Positions 24,590 through 60,854 of a DNA stretch of 64,000 nucleotides are shown here, piece after piece. The notes under the pieces are model-generated. The model was not told where the DNA came from. It worked only from the letters and a program-made list of their open reading frames with translations, and searched no databases. Both the position numbers and the translations under genes were made by a program. The DNA lies in assembly GCF_035594125.1 (NCBI RefSeq), contig NC_087183.1, positions 7,954,868 through 8,018,867 on the forward strand. The letters are read 5' to 3'. How positions within the stretch are numbered: the stretch's first letter is position 1; each line of letters starts with the position of its first letter. Source of the stretch: Scylla paramamosain (lineage: Eukaryota > Arthropoda > Malacostraca > Decapoda > Portunidae).

Positions 24590-25275
24590 TGTAATATTTA
24601 GTGTGTTTTGGGTGTTTTACGTATTTTGGATGTATATAGGAGTGTTATGGTGTGTTTAGAGTGTGTTTTGGGTGTGTTTAAGTGTGTTTTGGATGTATAT
24701 TTGCTGTTATCATTTTGTTTTAGGTGAATTTCGGGTGTTTTTAATGCAGTTTAGGATGTTTTAGTTATATTTTACGTGTTTTGAGTCGTGTGGGGTGTTT
24801 TGAGTATATTGTGAAGTATTTTGGTGTGTTTGGGGCTATATTGAAGTGTTGTGAGTTTGTTTTGGGTTTATTTTGGATGTTTTAAGTGTGTTTGGTGAGT
24901 TTTGGCTTGTGTGGGGTCTTTTGGGTGTATTTGAGTGTCAGCAGGTAGTTTTGGATCTGTTAGGGTGTGTTTGGGGCGCATTCTGTGATGTTGTAGGGTG
25001 TTTTGAATGTGTTTTGGATGTTTTGAGTATGTTTTAGTGTGCTTGATGAGTTTTGGGGTGTTTTAAGGTGTTTAAGATCTTAAGCGTGTTTTTGGTGTGT
25101 TCGGATGAATATTGTGGGTATTTCTGAGTGCTATGGGTTGTTTTGAGTGTGTTTTGAATGTTTTAAAACGTGTTTTTGGTGTGTTTTGGATGAGTTTTGT
25201 CGTATTAAGCGATGTTTTGAGTGTGTTTTGGAGTGATTTGAATATGCTTTAGGATGCTTTGAGTGTGTATTGGGA
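24590..25275. repeat. TG-rich degenerate minisatellite-like stretch
   Basis: About 680 bp whose plus strand is mostly T and G, built from irregular copies of GTGTGTTTTGGATG / GTGTTTTGAGTG. Stop-rich in all frames. Lies between the malectin and C22orf39-like genes. Confidence 0.75.
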
Positions 25276-25871
25276 TATTATGGCAACACACGCCTCCCAG
25301 TAACCCAAATAACGTAACTCTAAACACCACCTCTCTAGATCTTACCGTAACATATACAGGACAACCTTATCAAGTATATAATGCCCACAAGGACTTGTCA
25401 CACTCCAGACACTAGTTTACATCCAAAAAATTATGTGCCATGTGTTTTGAATGGCAAGCGCGGTAAAAAGATGCCAAAATTGTGGATTTGAGTGTGCGGG
25501 GGTGGAAGGGAAGGAGGAAAGATGACGTGTCTTGGAGATGACACACACACACGCACACACACACACACCATTTCTTTACAATAGGAAATGAAACATTAAG
25601 GTGACATGAAGTAAAACCGAGAAAAAGAAGAGACAAAGACATACAAAAATACAGTTTTTCAAATAGACTAATAAATATATAGAATTACTGCCAGAAGAGG
25701 TAGCGTGTGTAAACACTATACATAAATTCAAAGAAAATATGATTATTGTTTACTAAAAGACAGAACATTACGAGTGTGACGTAAATCCTGTAAAATATAC
25801 AAATTGGTAAATACAATAGGATAAATACCAGACACGATCTAGTATCTAGTCTGGCTGTTTTTTTCTTTCTC

Positions 25872-26160
<289 letters not shown>

Positions 26161-26434
26161 GTTTGAAATGTTTTGATATTCAGGATATTAGTTAAAGTAT
26201 ATGGCAAGTCAGAATATGCAGTGCATTCCAGTCTGGGCGTCTTCTTCCCATCATTTTCAAAACCAAACTGCCGAGACGGACATTTTTCCTGCCTTCCTCT
26301 TTGAACATCAATATTTAGCTACAATTTTGGATATTTCTAGACTCGAACGTGAAGGAATTAACCACAAAAATAGATTGTTTTTTTTTTTTTTTTTTTTTTT
26401 TTGTCCGAGCTACACCCAAAAGAGTACCCGACGA

Positions 26435-26499
26435 AAAGACACACCCGGCAAAACAGCTGAGATGGTTCCGTTGGAAAGATACACCCGGCAAGAGCTGAG

Positions 26500-26510
<11 letters not shown>
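26435..26510 (+). repeat. Imperfect 38-40 bp tandem duplication at the C22orf39-like start codon
   Basis: AAAGACACACCCGGCA at 26435 recurs as AAAGATACACCCGGCA at 26475; both copies end in GCTGAGATGG. The second copy is 2 bp shorter, so the two ATGs are 38 bp apart and in different frames. Confidence 0.85.
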
Positions 26511-30572
<4,062 letters not shown>

Positions 30573-30923
30573 GTAATGTATATATACCTAGATTTATTGA
30601 TGTATAGTTGTGTCATAAAAAAATTTTCTTGTATAAATCCCTCTTAATACAATGATTTATTTTTCCCTAGTCATCAAACTTTTCATCCAAAATTTTTTTT
30701 ATTGGAATCAAAAGTAGAAGCATCCTCGAGTTGTATGATGTTTTCATAACTTATTTATTCATTGTTAGTTATCACATCGAAATCAGCAGTGTGAAGCAGT
30801 TATTTTGTCTGCATTGAAGTCCAGTTTACTTTAATATATAGTGGTGTTTTTAGTATTTATTTATTTATTTTTTTTTTTTTTCTTTTTAAGAAGTTAGAGC
30901 TGAGTTTAAAAAATGTTAAATAG

Positions 30924-30924
<1 letters not shown>

Positions 30925-31008
<84 letters not shown>
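30925..31008. repeat. (TA)n, 84 bp
   Basis: Just before SINE copy S1, downstream of the C22orf39-like gene. Confidence 0.97.
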
Positions 31009-31011
<3 letters not shown>

Positions 31012-31025
31012 ATACACACACACAC

Positions 31026-31290
31026 TGCATAGTGTAGTGTTAGCACGCTCAGCTCACATCCAAGAAGACCTGAGGGTAGCGAGGCAAATGGGTGAGCCTC
31101 TTAATGTGTAGCCCCTGTTCACCTAGCAGCAAGTAAGTAGGGGATGTAACCCGAGGGGTTGTGACCTCGCTGTCCCAGTGTGTGGTGTGTCAGTGGTCTC
31201 AGTCCTACCCAAAGGTCAGTCACTATGGGCTCCGAGCTCTTTCCATAGGGGAACGGCTGACTGAGTGACCAGCAGATGACTGTAGGTGAA
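31026..31290 (+). repeat. tRNA-derived SINE copy S1
   Basis: Plus-strand copy of the same family: diverged head (TAGTGTAGTGTTAGCACGCT), then GAGCCTCTTAATGTGTAGCC, CACCTAGCAGCAAGTAAGTA, GGGGTTGTGACCTCGC and GACCAGCAGATGACTGTAGG, running into a (CA)n tail. Intergenic, downstream of the C22orf39-like gene. Confidence 0.85.

Positions 31291-31357
<67 letters not shown>
31291..31357. repeat. (CA)n, 67 bp, tail of SINE S1
   Basis: Follows directly after the SINE 3' end. Confidence 0.97.
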
Positions 31358-31361
<4 letters not shown>

Positions 31362-31568
31362 TACTCATGGTTAATTATTTTGCCAGGCAGCAAATGAACA
31401 GATTACCATAATCACATTTTATGATTCATGGATGAGAGTAAATTGACTTGTAATGCTGAGCCACTGGCAATAATGTTGCCTTGGCAATGCTGTGTGGCAG
31501 GACAGCTGCACTCACCTGCTTTGTGAAGCTCACAGGATGGAATTTTGATGAGCGTGGTACTCTGTGCC

Positions 31569-31576
31569 TGATATTT

Positions 31577-31607
<31 letters not shown>

Positions 31608-31634
31608 TTGATTAATTTTTTTTATTTTTATTTC

Positions 31635-31680
<46 letters not shown>

Positions 31681-31687
31681 TACTTAC

Positions 31688-31726
<39 letters not shown>
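31569..31726. repeat. (TTTA)n-(TTA)n-(TTTA)n compound repeat
   Basis: TTTA units, then TTA (31636-31680), then TTTA again. Intergenic. Confidence 0.93.
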
Positions 31727-31730
<4 letters not shown>

Positions 31731-32162
31731 TCTGTGTGATGGACAGGAGGGTTACTACAGAGAGGACACATCAAGATTCCCTTGTACAAGGCAGACATTC
31801 CAAACAAGCAGATAATGCCCTAGGTGTGTTTGTTGGAAGGTGGTGATGCAATTTATTTAGGAGGGAGCATACCCTGCAACCTATCCCATCCTGTTAGGCA
31901 CAAATTAATATTCACAAATATCCAGAAAGTGATTGCAGTGCCTTGAAGTCACTTGAATACTTGTAATCACTTTATCATGTGATAAATCATGATCCTCCCA
32001 AATCCTGCTTACATGTCACCACTGTTCATTGACTATAAGTTATCTGTTTCTTGACTTTGCTACAATATGAAGTCTCTGTACTTCAGCCTTACTGTTTCTT
32101 CTATTTCCTTGTGTCCCTCCAATTCTAGATGACTTGACAACTGTTACACCTTCCATATTCAA

Positions 32163-32165
<3 letters not shown>

Positions 32166-32220
<55 letters not shown>
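32166..32220. repeat. (TC)n, 55 bp
   Basis: Perfect TC repeat, intergenic. Confidence 0.97.
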
Positions 32221-32221
<1 letters not shown>

Positions 32222-32376
32222 AGCTTCAGATTATTTACTTAATAAGCAGCAATAAGTGACTTAGATGTGTACATCAAAAATTACAACAGTATTTTTCAAG
32301 TGTTTATTTTACAATAGGACTCAAAGCATCTATTCATCATGGAATATACACTTATATAACAAATTACCATATCAAT

Positions 32377-32546
32377 ATTCCATGGATAAGAAAATAGGTT
32401 TGTTACTATTTATAATAGCACTTCCTTAAATTCACCATGATCCACAAGAAGTGATGAGACATTCCATCAATAAGAAAATATGTTTGTGGTTTATTTCTAT
32501 CTGCATTTTCTTAAATTTATCATATTCCACAAGAACTGATAGAGGC
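32377..32546. repeat. Diverged 84-bp tandem duplication
   Basis: ATTCCATGGATAAGAAAATA at 32377 recurs as ATTCCATCAATAAGAAAATA near 32461; both go on to CTTAAATT.A.CAT and CCACAAGAA.TGAT. Intergenic. Confidence 0.7.
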
Positions 32547-33850
32547 AAAATCTTCCATAACAGTTGTGATGCAGGTTACAAAATTTGGGACTTGTAGATT
32601 GATTGGATGCACTTCATAACCCGGAGACCACTGATTGATTACTAATGCTTTCCCTGGATTCCATGTCTTAAAACATATGTCTGATTTTCCCATGTACCTG
32701 ATTTCATCCATTTTATTTTTTTGAGAGCAGACTGTAAAGTGTAACATTTGATATCAGTAACTGAAAAGGTATTAGAAGAGTAAGAGGGAAATGCTGGCTG
32801 ACCAACTTTTGGGCGTAGTGCAGTTTTGCTCACAATTTCCTACACATTTTGCTTAAGTATTTTACACACCTGTTCTCAAACTCATGAGTTAATTCAATTT
32901 GTTTTCTTTACAAATCATTCAGCACTTTTTATGTAACCGTGATACATCATTTTACTTTGTTTCATTTTGAAATTAATTAATTTGATTGTAACAAATTTAT
33001 TTTGACTTGCTCTTCGTACAAGTATAGCCATTCTGAACAATGAAAATTCATCTCATAAAGAGTTCTCAGAATTACTCACCTCTCAAATCACTCAAAATTT
33101 TTATCAAATGTTATGCATTAAATTAAAACAATTTTTGGTGCAATTTGATATTGTGTTCTGTACACACTAGTCTCAAAAGTAATTTATTTTTGTATATTTA
33201 TTTATTAATTTATTTAATTCATTAATCTTTTTATTTATTTAATTGATTATCTCTCTCAAGGTCTCGAAAATATGGTGATACTTATATTTTCCAACGGAAC
33301 GCTAATTTGGAAGTTTGGTTTTCATTCTTAATTTGGCTGAACTACTTCTACTTGATGTGGTTTATTAAAAAAGATATGTAGTCTGAATAGGATAACTTAC
33401 AATGCAGTTGTGTGCTGAACTATTGATGTCTACAGTGGAGCAGCATGTAAAGCAAAAGTTACTGACATGATTCAAGAAGCACAATGTTAGGTAATAAAGT
33501 AATAATAAAAAGAGCCACTTAAAAAAAATGTTCGTTCTTGAAGTTGCATGGAGCATGTAAGATACAAAGAATAGTTTCAGATTTATAAGGCATCAACATG
33601 TTATGAAAATTATTATGAAAATTAAAAAAGTTTTTGTGTATATGGTAAGACACCAACTTTTTTTTTCTTTTTTTCTTCAATATACACTACAAGAAATATA
33701 AAATTCCATATGAAAAATAGGTTTGGGAATGAGGCTCAAGATCTTAGTAATCAGTATGTGCATATTATACAAATAATGGAAGTCACTAAGTGAAGCGGAC
33801 AGTATGACAATATTTGGCACTAGCTACTTTCCTAAGCTATGTCAATCACT

Positions 33851-33854
<4 letters not shown>

Positions 33855-33940
<86 letters not shown>
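33855..33940. repeat. (TA)n, 86 bp
   Basis: Perfect TA repeat, intergenic. Confidence 0.97.
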
Positions 33941-33944
<4 letters not shown>

Positions 33945-34031
33945 GATTCAGATGAACTATGTAATTCTTTATCTCATTTGGATCTCCTGAACAATCTGAT
34001 TGCAAACCAAAGCATTTAGGTACAGGTTAGC

Positions 34032-34035
<4 letters not shown>

Positions 34036-34062
<27 letters not shown>
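34036..34062. repeat. (GA)n, 27 bp
   Basis: Short perfect repeat; a similar one lies at 34864-34899. Confidence 0.9.
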
Positions 34063-34066
<4 letters not shown>

Positions 34067-34861
34067 ATTAGCTCATGTTTCTTTGTAATTTCTACCTAAT
34101 GTCACAGCAAGTAGTCTCTCACTTAGTGCTTATCACTTTTGATACATGTTCATTTTATGGTTAAATCACACCTATATACACAATGAATAGTAGTAATAAT
34201 GTAAATGGAGATCAGGATATATGAGATAATGTGCCACTTATGAACAGCATTTTGGGAAACAGTCTTGTGAAGCATCTTGCAAACTCAAAGCCCAACAGTG
34301 TGCCAAATTAAGGTTATCTCTACAATAAATGCTGACACCAAAGACTAAATCTTGTACTTCACAATAAATCTGATACTTCATGCATTAATATTCATAATTA
34401 AATTGTGCATTTATAACATTAAAAACTTCCTGAATATCACTCAGCAATATCCATTTGCTTAGTAAGACAAAACATCAAACATTTAATAGCCCAATCCCAG
34501 CTCTAAAACTGCTGGAAATACAGTAAACCGATATTCACCAATAAAACAACCAGTATAATTGCACAAGCACCACAGTCATTACTGAAAATAATACTTTCCT
34601 TTCTCACACCTTCACTTTTTTTTTTTTTTTTTTTTTATTAACTGGTTACTGAAATATCTTGAGCAATTATATATGAAGCATCCAAAACTTATCTATGGCA
34701 GCTGCAGTGTTGGCAAGACCCAAATCTGTTACACACAATTACAATACTAGGTATTAAAATAAAAAGCTTCAACATTTAAAAATTACATTTTCACCTGAGA
34801 TTAGTATAACACTATACCAAACAGGTGGAATAACATTTTAAATCCAGTTATTGTTATGATT

Positions 34862-34902
<41 letters not shown>

Positions 34903-35612
34903 AAATAATGGAGTGAAAAATTAATAGTGGGGTACTCGGAAAACACATCTGACTTACAACCAATACACTGATTTTTTTTTTTTTTTTTACTTTGATTATG
35001 GCATACAACCATTGCAGGTTAAAAGATGTTTATATATGCATTTAACTTCACTTTTAAATGGGGAAAAAAAATGTTTTTTGTGGAATAAAATCCTGCCATC
35101 TTAACATCATTTACTTTCAATGGTGATTTTGGAGTGAATTATGGTTATAAGCCAAGTATGCCAATGTACAGTTTGTGAAAAAAATATGGTCAAGCACCAA
35201 TTTCTTAAATGACTTTAGCAAAGATGCAGACTTAACAAAACAGAAGCAAAAATTATTTAAAATTTTGAATCTCTCAAATCAGGGCTTTCATGATTTTTTT
35301 ATTTTTAATAGAAAAACATTTACAAAAATTAATGAATGAATAAATGAAGAGATTTTAAAAGGGCAGGTTACATTAGTGCATTAAGAACATGGATACATAT
35401 TTTCTACTCTGACCAAGAAATTAATTCCAGGTTTATCAAGCAATTAGTTTCAAGAAACCACAACAAACTTATGTTAAAAGTAAAACTCCAGCTACTGTTA
35501 TGGCACTAAACTCTCACCTTATCAGGACTTGAGAACTTTTAAAGTGCATCTGACTTTTCAGGCTGGTTTAAAGTATGTGAAGGAAGGAGACAGGGGGAGA
35601 GCAAAGATGCTC

Positions 35613-35876
35613 TCAGTAAAGTTCTATTAAACAAGGAATTTGTTGTCTAGGCCACTGATCTTTTTGCAAGTGAAGGGACAGACTTGTTTCTTGATCACTA
35701 GCATCAATATTATCAATATCCTTTGGTGCCATAGGAAACTTTGTATATCTGGCAGCGATATCATAGTACCTATGAGTGATCTGGTGAAACTCCTCCACCA
35801 CCAACACTAATACTTTCCTGGTTTGTCTGTGCACACAAGCAGTGAGCCTGTGAACAGACAAACTCCTTGTTGGTGT
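35613..35876 (-). CDS. Possible alternative last exon of PFKFB
   Basis: An 87-codon open frame follows an acceptor-like GACTGCAG and is in phase 0, as needed after PFKFB exon 11 (39045). It reads TPTRSLSVHRLTACVHRQTR, has a protein-like middle (VEEFHQITHRYYDIAARY, TKFPMAPKDIDNIDASDQ) and ends at TGA 35613-35615. It lies in the same orientation, 2.5 kb past the short last exon, in a stretch free of microsatellites. RSLSV resembles a basophilic kinase site, as in the regulatory tails of vertebrate isoforms (inference). The pyrimidine tract is weak. I do not recognise the tail; it could also be an exon of another gene or chance. Confidence 0.35.
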   Translation of the reverse strand, partial: TPTRSLSVHRLTACVHRQTRKVLVLVVEEFHQITHRYYDIAARYTKFPMAPKDIDNIDASDQETSLSLHLQKDQWPRQQIPCLIELY

Positions 35877-36582
35877 CTGCAGTCATTGCTCATGGTGTGG
35901 ACAGGGCTTTATGCACGAGTTACAGGTGCCCAATATTGACTGCTGCCAACCATTCTTATGTGTATCGCAATATCCAGGCTTTCCCCAGTAAATAGGTAGA
36001 CCTTTCAAGTACTGCATAATCATGTAGACAGGGCTTTACATCGTATTACATCTGAAATATTATCCTAACTAAACTGTCATTAATGTAAGTCATGGAGAAT
36101 CTCATTAAATCCTTATTGAATCCAGAATCTCATTAAATCCTCACTGGATTCAATGAAAGTCGAAGCAATCACGTTAAGTTGTGTTTAAATTATGGCCTTC
36201 TCTCAGGTACAGGCTCAATTAGTTCTCCTACCAAGTTATGAATAACAAACAACACTTCCATTGCAGATGGTTCTTTCATTTGGGAATGACTGGCTTCCCT
36301 CTCTTACTCTTCTTGGTAAACAAGTATTGCTTCTTAATTATGCCCAAATCAAATATTTATTTTCTGTACTACTGTGTGTCTTAATGTATGACATCAATAC
36401 CTCAACTGCATTTAAAATTCAAGGTACAGTAGGCTTACATGTTATAATTTATTTACTTTAGACAAATCCACCAAGAATGACATGATATGTGTATGTATGT
36501 GTGTCTGTCAATTTATATGGTAGATATAAATCACAACCTTGAGCACCCAAATTTATTTTTATTGAAAATAGTGAAAAACAAG

Positions 36583-36586
<4 letters not shown>

Positions 36587-36672
<86 letters not shown>
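36587..36672. repeat. (GA)n, 86 bp
   Basis: Perfect repeat between the two possible last exons of PFKFB; CU in the PFKFB sense. Confidence 0.97.
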
Positions 36673-36674
<2 letters not shown>

Positions 36675-37666
36675 ATAAACAACCTTTGTGGAAGTCTCCT
36701 TAATTCTTCCAGTGACGAGAGACTCTGACTCAGGTACTGAGTCTGCTTTTTTTTTTTTCTTTCTCCAAGGTTTTACAAGGTGTCTAGATTGGGAAATGCC
36801 ATATATATAAGAATTCTCTTGAAATATTCTTACAGAAAATTTTGTAAAAGAATTATATGATAGAGCAGCTTGTGTACTGCCATGATGACTTCATCACAAC
36901 TTAAAAGTTAAAAAGAATTCAATATACATTTAGAACTAAGCATATGCAAACATAGAATTATTTACAAAGGAATATGTAACAACATTACATGAAAGTAAAG
37001 TTCATAACCTTGAGCACAACCCCAGTACTTGAAATTTGTTAAAACAGATAAACATAAATAATGGGAAAAAATTATGTAGGAACTAATCATGCTGAGTAAA
37101 TAACAATCCAGTCACAGGCCTTTAGATACAAATTTGGTTGTGATGCTCCCTCTATTAACAAAGAAATATTGATGTAGCAAATGCTGCAATGAATTTTGAA
37201 AATTACCAAAGTATTGTATATAAGAAAATGATTGAGATGCACAAGGTACAATTATAGTTTTAAGGCAAAATGCAGCATTTTATCCCACAAAGGAGTACAC
37301 AAACATCATACTAAGGGACTTCATAGGATGTGTATCCAAGACTTCCTACAGAAGTAAGCTATCAGGTAATTCTAATGTGCAGTAGGCAGTGTCTGCACCA
37401 CCAATTAAATACAAGGAAGGAGTACCATCAAGTCCTTAGCATCAGCACTCTGTTCTGATATACGAGTACTAATTAACCAGGCAGTATTCACTCCATGCCA
37501 TACTTAGGTAGACATCATCACAAAGATTCAACATTAAGCATTTGTTTTCTACAGAATACAACACAAGTCACACAATGTATGGCAATTCATTATTGAAGCT
37601 ATCAGAATTTCTTGAGAACAGATTGACACACAAAAAGGAGTAGTACATTCCAGTATGTATGTGAGG

Positions 37667-37857
37667 TCCACTTAGCACTACTGATGCTGGACTATATAGT
37701 AACTCCAAAACACTAGTAGTGAGCTTCACTTGACCCCTGCTACCTCCCTCAATCCCCCCTCCTTACTTCTCCTCACCACCAATGAACGGATCAAGTGACA
37801 CTCACTACTAGAGTTTCAGAGTTACTATCTCAACCAGCACTGGCAATGCTAAATGGA
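37667..37857. mobile_element. Foldback MITE with arms of about 75 bp
   Basis: The left arm (TCCACTTAGCACTACTGATG, TAGTAACTCC, CTAGTAGTGAG, CACTTGA) is matched in order by the reverse complement of the right arm (TCCATTTAGCATTGCCAGTG, TAGTAACTCT, CTAGTAGTGAG, CACTTGA). The two arms cover most of the 191 bp, with a C-rich centre. No open frame. Target duplication not clear. Lies 3' of the short last exon of PFKFB. Confidence 0.75.
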
Positions 37858-37995
37858 CATTGCACTTGTAAAGTGTGGCCAACTGTACATCAAATTTTGA
37901 GATAAATGAGCTAAAGGTTATCATGCAAAGAAAGATAACCATCAATTTTCCTCAGGGGACAACCTGCCCACATGTACATAAAAGGAAGCACTTGC

Positions 37996-38136
<141 letters not shown>

Positions 38137-38389
38137 AAAAAAAGGGAGGAAAGCACAATAAAAGTTTGAACTTAGTTTATATTCTACAGTGGACTTGAAA
38201 AACTTAAACAAGACTGTAGCTGCTCATGTTGTATTGTTAAATAAAATATATTAATGGTAAAAAATAATGCATGCTATGTAGGCAGCCTTGGTGAACATGG
38301 TCAAGGTGAAATGGGTTTTACATTTGAAAGTAAATGGCAACAAAGCAAATAATGACGCCTAAGAACACATAACCTAAGGAAACTAATCA

Positions 38390-58215
<19,826 letters not shown>

Positions 58216-58371
58216 GTCTTGCTGTTTGTGTCTGCCAAGGGTGAGAGGTAGTGTTGAATCATAAATGACCAGATGCTATATATATAAATATATAACTTGC
58301 AGCCTTAGGAAAAACAATGGTACTATTGGATAAAGTAAAGACATATTTCACTATGATATCAGAAACACATA

Positions 58372-58498
58372 CTGTTTGACTGGGCTAAGTATTGGGGATC
58401 ACACTTCTTGCTTTGATTGTGTAATATAGAATCACATATTTGTTTAACTGGGCTAAGTGTTAGGGATCACACTTCCTGCTTTGACTGTGTAATATCAT
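58372..58498. repeat. Diverged 66-67 bp tandem duplication
   Basis: GACTGGGCTAAGTATTGGGG, ATCACACTTCTTGCTTTGAT recurs as AACTGGGCTAAGTGTTAGGG, ATCACACTTCCTGCTTTGAC, each followed by TGTGTAATAT. Upstream of PFKFB exon 1. Confidence 0.8.
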
Positions 58499-59850
58499 AA
58501 ATAACAGACACATGAATTCAAACACTTTGAAGATAATCTGGTGACCTAGTAAGAATGGAAGAGTATATGATAACATGAATGTTAATGAAAGTAAGCCCCT
58601 AAGAATGCAGTGCAAGGACAGTCAAGGCTGATCAAATATCACTTGGTCTTTGATAATTATGGTGTAAATGGTAATATGCTGGATTTGTGTTCATTCCAAA
58701 GCAAAGGAACCTCTCAAGATGAATGTATCCCACCTTCAGATAAATTTTCAAGTGCCTATGGGGAATATAACAAATCATTGTCAGCTGAATGAGGAAAGGC
58801 CTTTAACAAGATAAGGTAACTGCACATACATTTTTCTTACTTAACTGGATAATATCCATGTTGGATGACATTTCAAAGTAATAGAATATGATGATGATCA
58901 TGAGTCTGCCTAACAGAAGTACTCATTTCTCACTTTTTAACCCATACATTGTTAATACACACAATATATAATATACATGCCTGTTATCAATTTTTTATAC
59001 ATTTTTCATGGCAAAATCAATTTTTACATCCTAAAATAATGTGAGAATACAATAATATAGGTACCATACAGAAACTAAGTTGGTTATATGGCATTTCTTC
59101 TGGTTGTGCACAGCAAACACAACTGTACTGACAACAGAAATTCTCTATCACAGTGTCGCCTTCCAGGTACACAAATCAACCATCATTGCAATACTAGTTC
59201 AGAGAGAATTATTAGAGAAAACCCTGACTAACATATCACTATAACATTCTCACCACAATACGTTCATTCATATGTGAGTATAAGGTTCCCTGCTCCACTG
59301 ACCCAACAAGATATCCAGACGTCTGTGAAAGTGATAAACAGATAACTTTTATCACAAAATGAACCCAAGTGCCACCTCACTGAGACTATAATTGTTACTT
59401 CCCTACAGAACGCCTCCCCCCTTCTCCCGCCCTACGGTACTTTCGCTGCAAGTCACATAGAAGGAAGTCTGCGGCAAGGAAGCACGTAAATGCCAAATAA
59501 CCAGTACACTATCAGCTGGGCCTGTCCTTGTGTTGCATCGCCACTTCATTACTAACAGGCAAGCCTGGGTTACATTTCACGGATTGCAAAGTGACGAGTG
59601 GTTCCCCCTGACCTTATTCACCCGTAGCTGCAACAGTGGCATAGGACACCATCCCCACGCACAGTGCGTGGCAGCAGCGCGAACAGCGGCTCAGTAATCG
59701 ACCAGGTGAGACTGTTTGTTGACACCTGGTGGGTCTGGGTGGGGTGTGCCTTTGCAACGGAACCATCCATAACGATTGTATTTATCACAGTTCAGTTGTT
59801 TTCAGACCAATGACTTGTTATACTACTATTACGATTGTACAGCTATAGTA

Positions 59851-59945
59851 TTACTACTAGCTACTACTACTACTACTACTACTGTACAACTACTCTACTA
59901 CTATTATTACTACTATAGTATTAGTATTACTATTACTTATTATTT
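59851..59945. repeat. Degenerate (TAC)n stretch
   Basis: About 95 bp of TAC/TAT units, imperfect. Upstream of PFKFB. Confidence 0.8.
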
Positions 59946-60108
59946 TATCATCCGGCAAACGGAAGTATTAATTATGCAGTATTTGCAAAGTTGTGGTTTT
60001 CTACATAAAGTTGTTATAATACGGTCATTCTTCAAAGAACAACCGTACTTACTATTCCTGTGAATTGAACCAATGAAATCGATGCAGGGCTTACGGAAAT
60101 GAAAAAAA

Positions 60109-60121
60109 TAATAATAATAAC

Positions 60122-60181
<60 letters not shown>

Positions 60182-60233
60182 AAAAGTATGTTCCTCGTTA
60201 AAATTATATTTCTATGGTATATGCGCGACTGGC

Positions 60234-60298
<65 letters not shown>
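60109..60298. repeat. Two (AAT)n tracts
   Basis: 60109-60180 and 60234-60298, separated by 53 bp of unique sequence. Upstream of PFKFB. Confidence 0.95.
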
Positions 60299-60299
<1 letters not shown>

Positions 60300-60844
60300 T
60301 CCATCTCTCAGAGTTGGTGCAATGATAGTGTTCTAATGTCACGTTGAAAGTTAAGGCCCAATCTCAAACATACCCATACACTCTGATGTCATGCATGTTA
60401 AGAGAAACAGTCTGATTGGGAGTTGTGTTCGCGGGTGCTTTGTTATTCTTGGGGTAGCATTCTCTCGACTACTTTTATCAGCATGGTAGTTACTGTGGTT
60501 GCGAAGCGATATTCATGATACCAGATATAGTATAACAAGTATACTGCATGGCCAATGGGAGAAAAAAAAATGAAAACAAGGCTTATCATCAGTTGGCGAA
60601 AAAAAGCCCCAATGGCAGCCCAAAGCCTTTCAAAATACGGGCCAAGCTCATCCTGTCCTTATTTCATCCTGTTCATAACGTTTCTCCTTCCAACTTTGCC
60701 TCTGGGCTTCCACGTGGAAAGGAAGGTGTCTAAAAGTTTCATGACGATTACATCACGTACATTATAGAAACTCATGGATGTTTATTGTAACACTAGTAAC
60801 CTTACGAAATCTCGAGTTACGTCATCACTTTCCCCGTAAGGTTA

Positions 60845-60854
60845 GCCCCGCCCC
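60845..60854. promoter_or_regulatory. GC-box-like motif
   Basis: GCCCCGCCCC, an Sp1/KLF-like site, in a GC-richer patch (about 60780-60910) upstream of PFKFB exon 1. Linkage to a promoter is not shown. Confidence 0.25.

Larger units (their letters stand above)
30573..35612. other. Intergenic region between the C22orf39-like gene and PFKFB
   Basis: Contains SINE S1, several microsatellites and the 84-bp duplication. A minus-strand open frame at 32520-32833 has no family I recognise and no supporting neighbours. Otherwise nothing seen. Confidence 0.55.

Noticed and set aside
32520..32833. Minus-strand open frames as a gene
   Set aside because: No recognised family, no splice partners, partly inside the 84-bp duplication.
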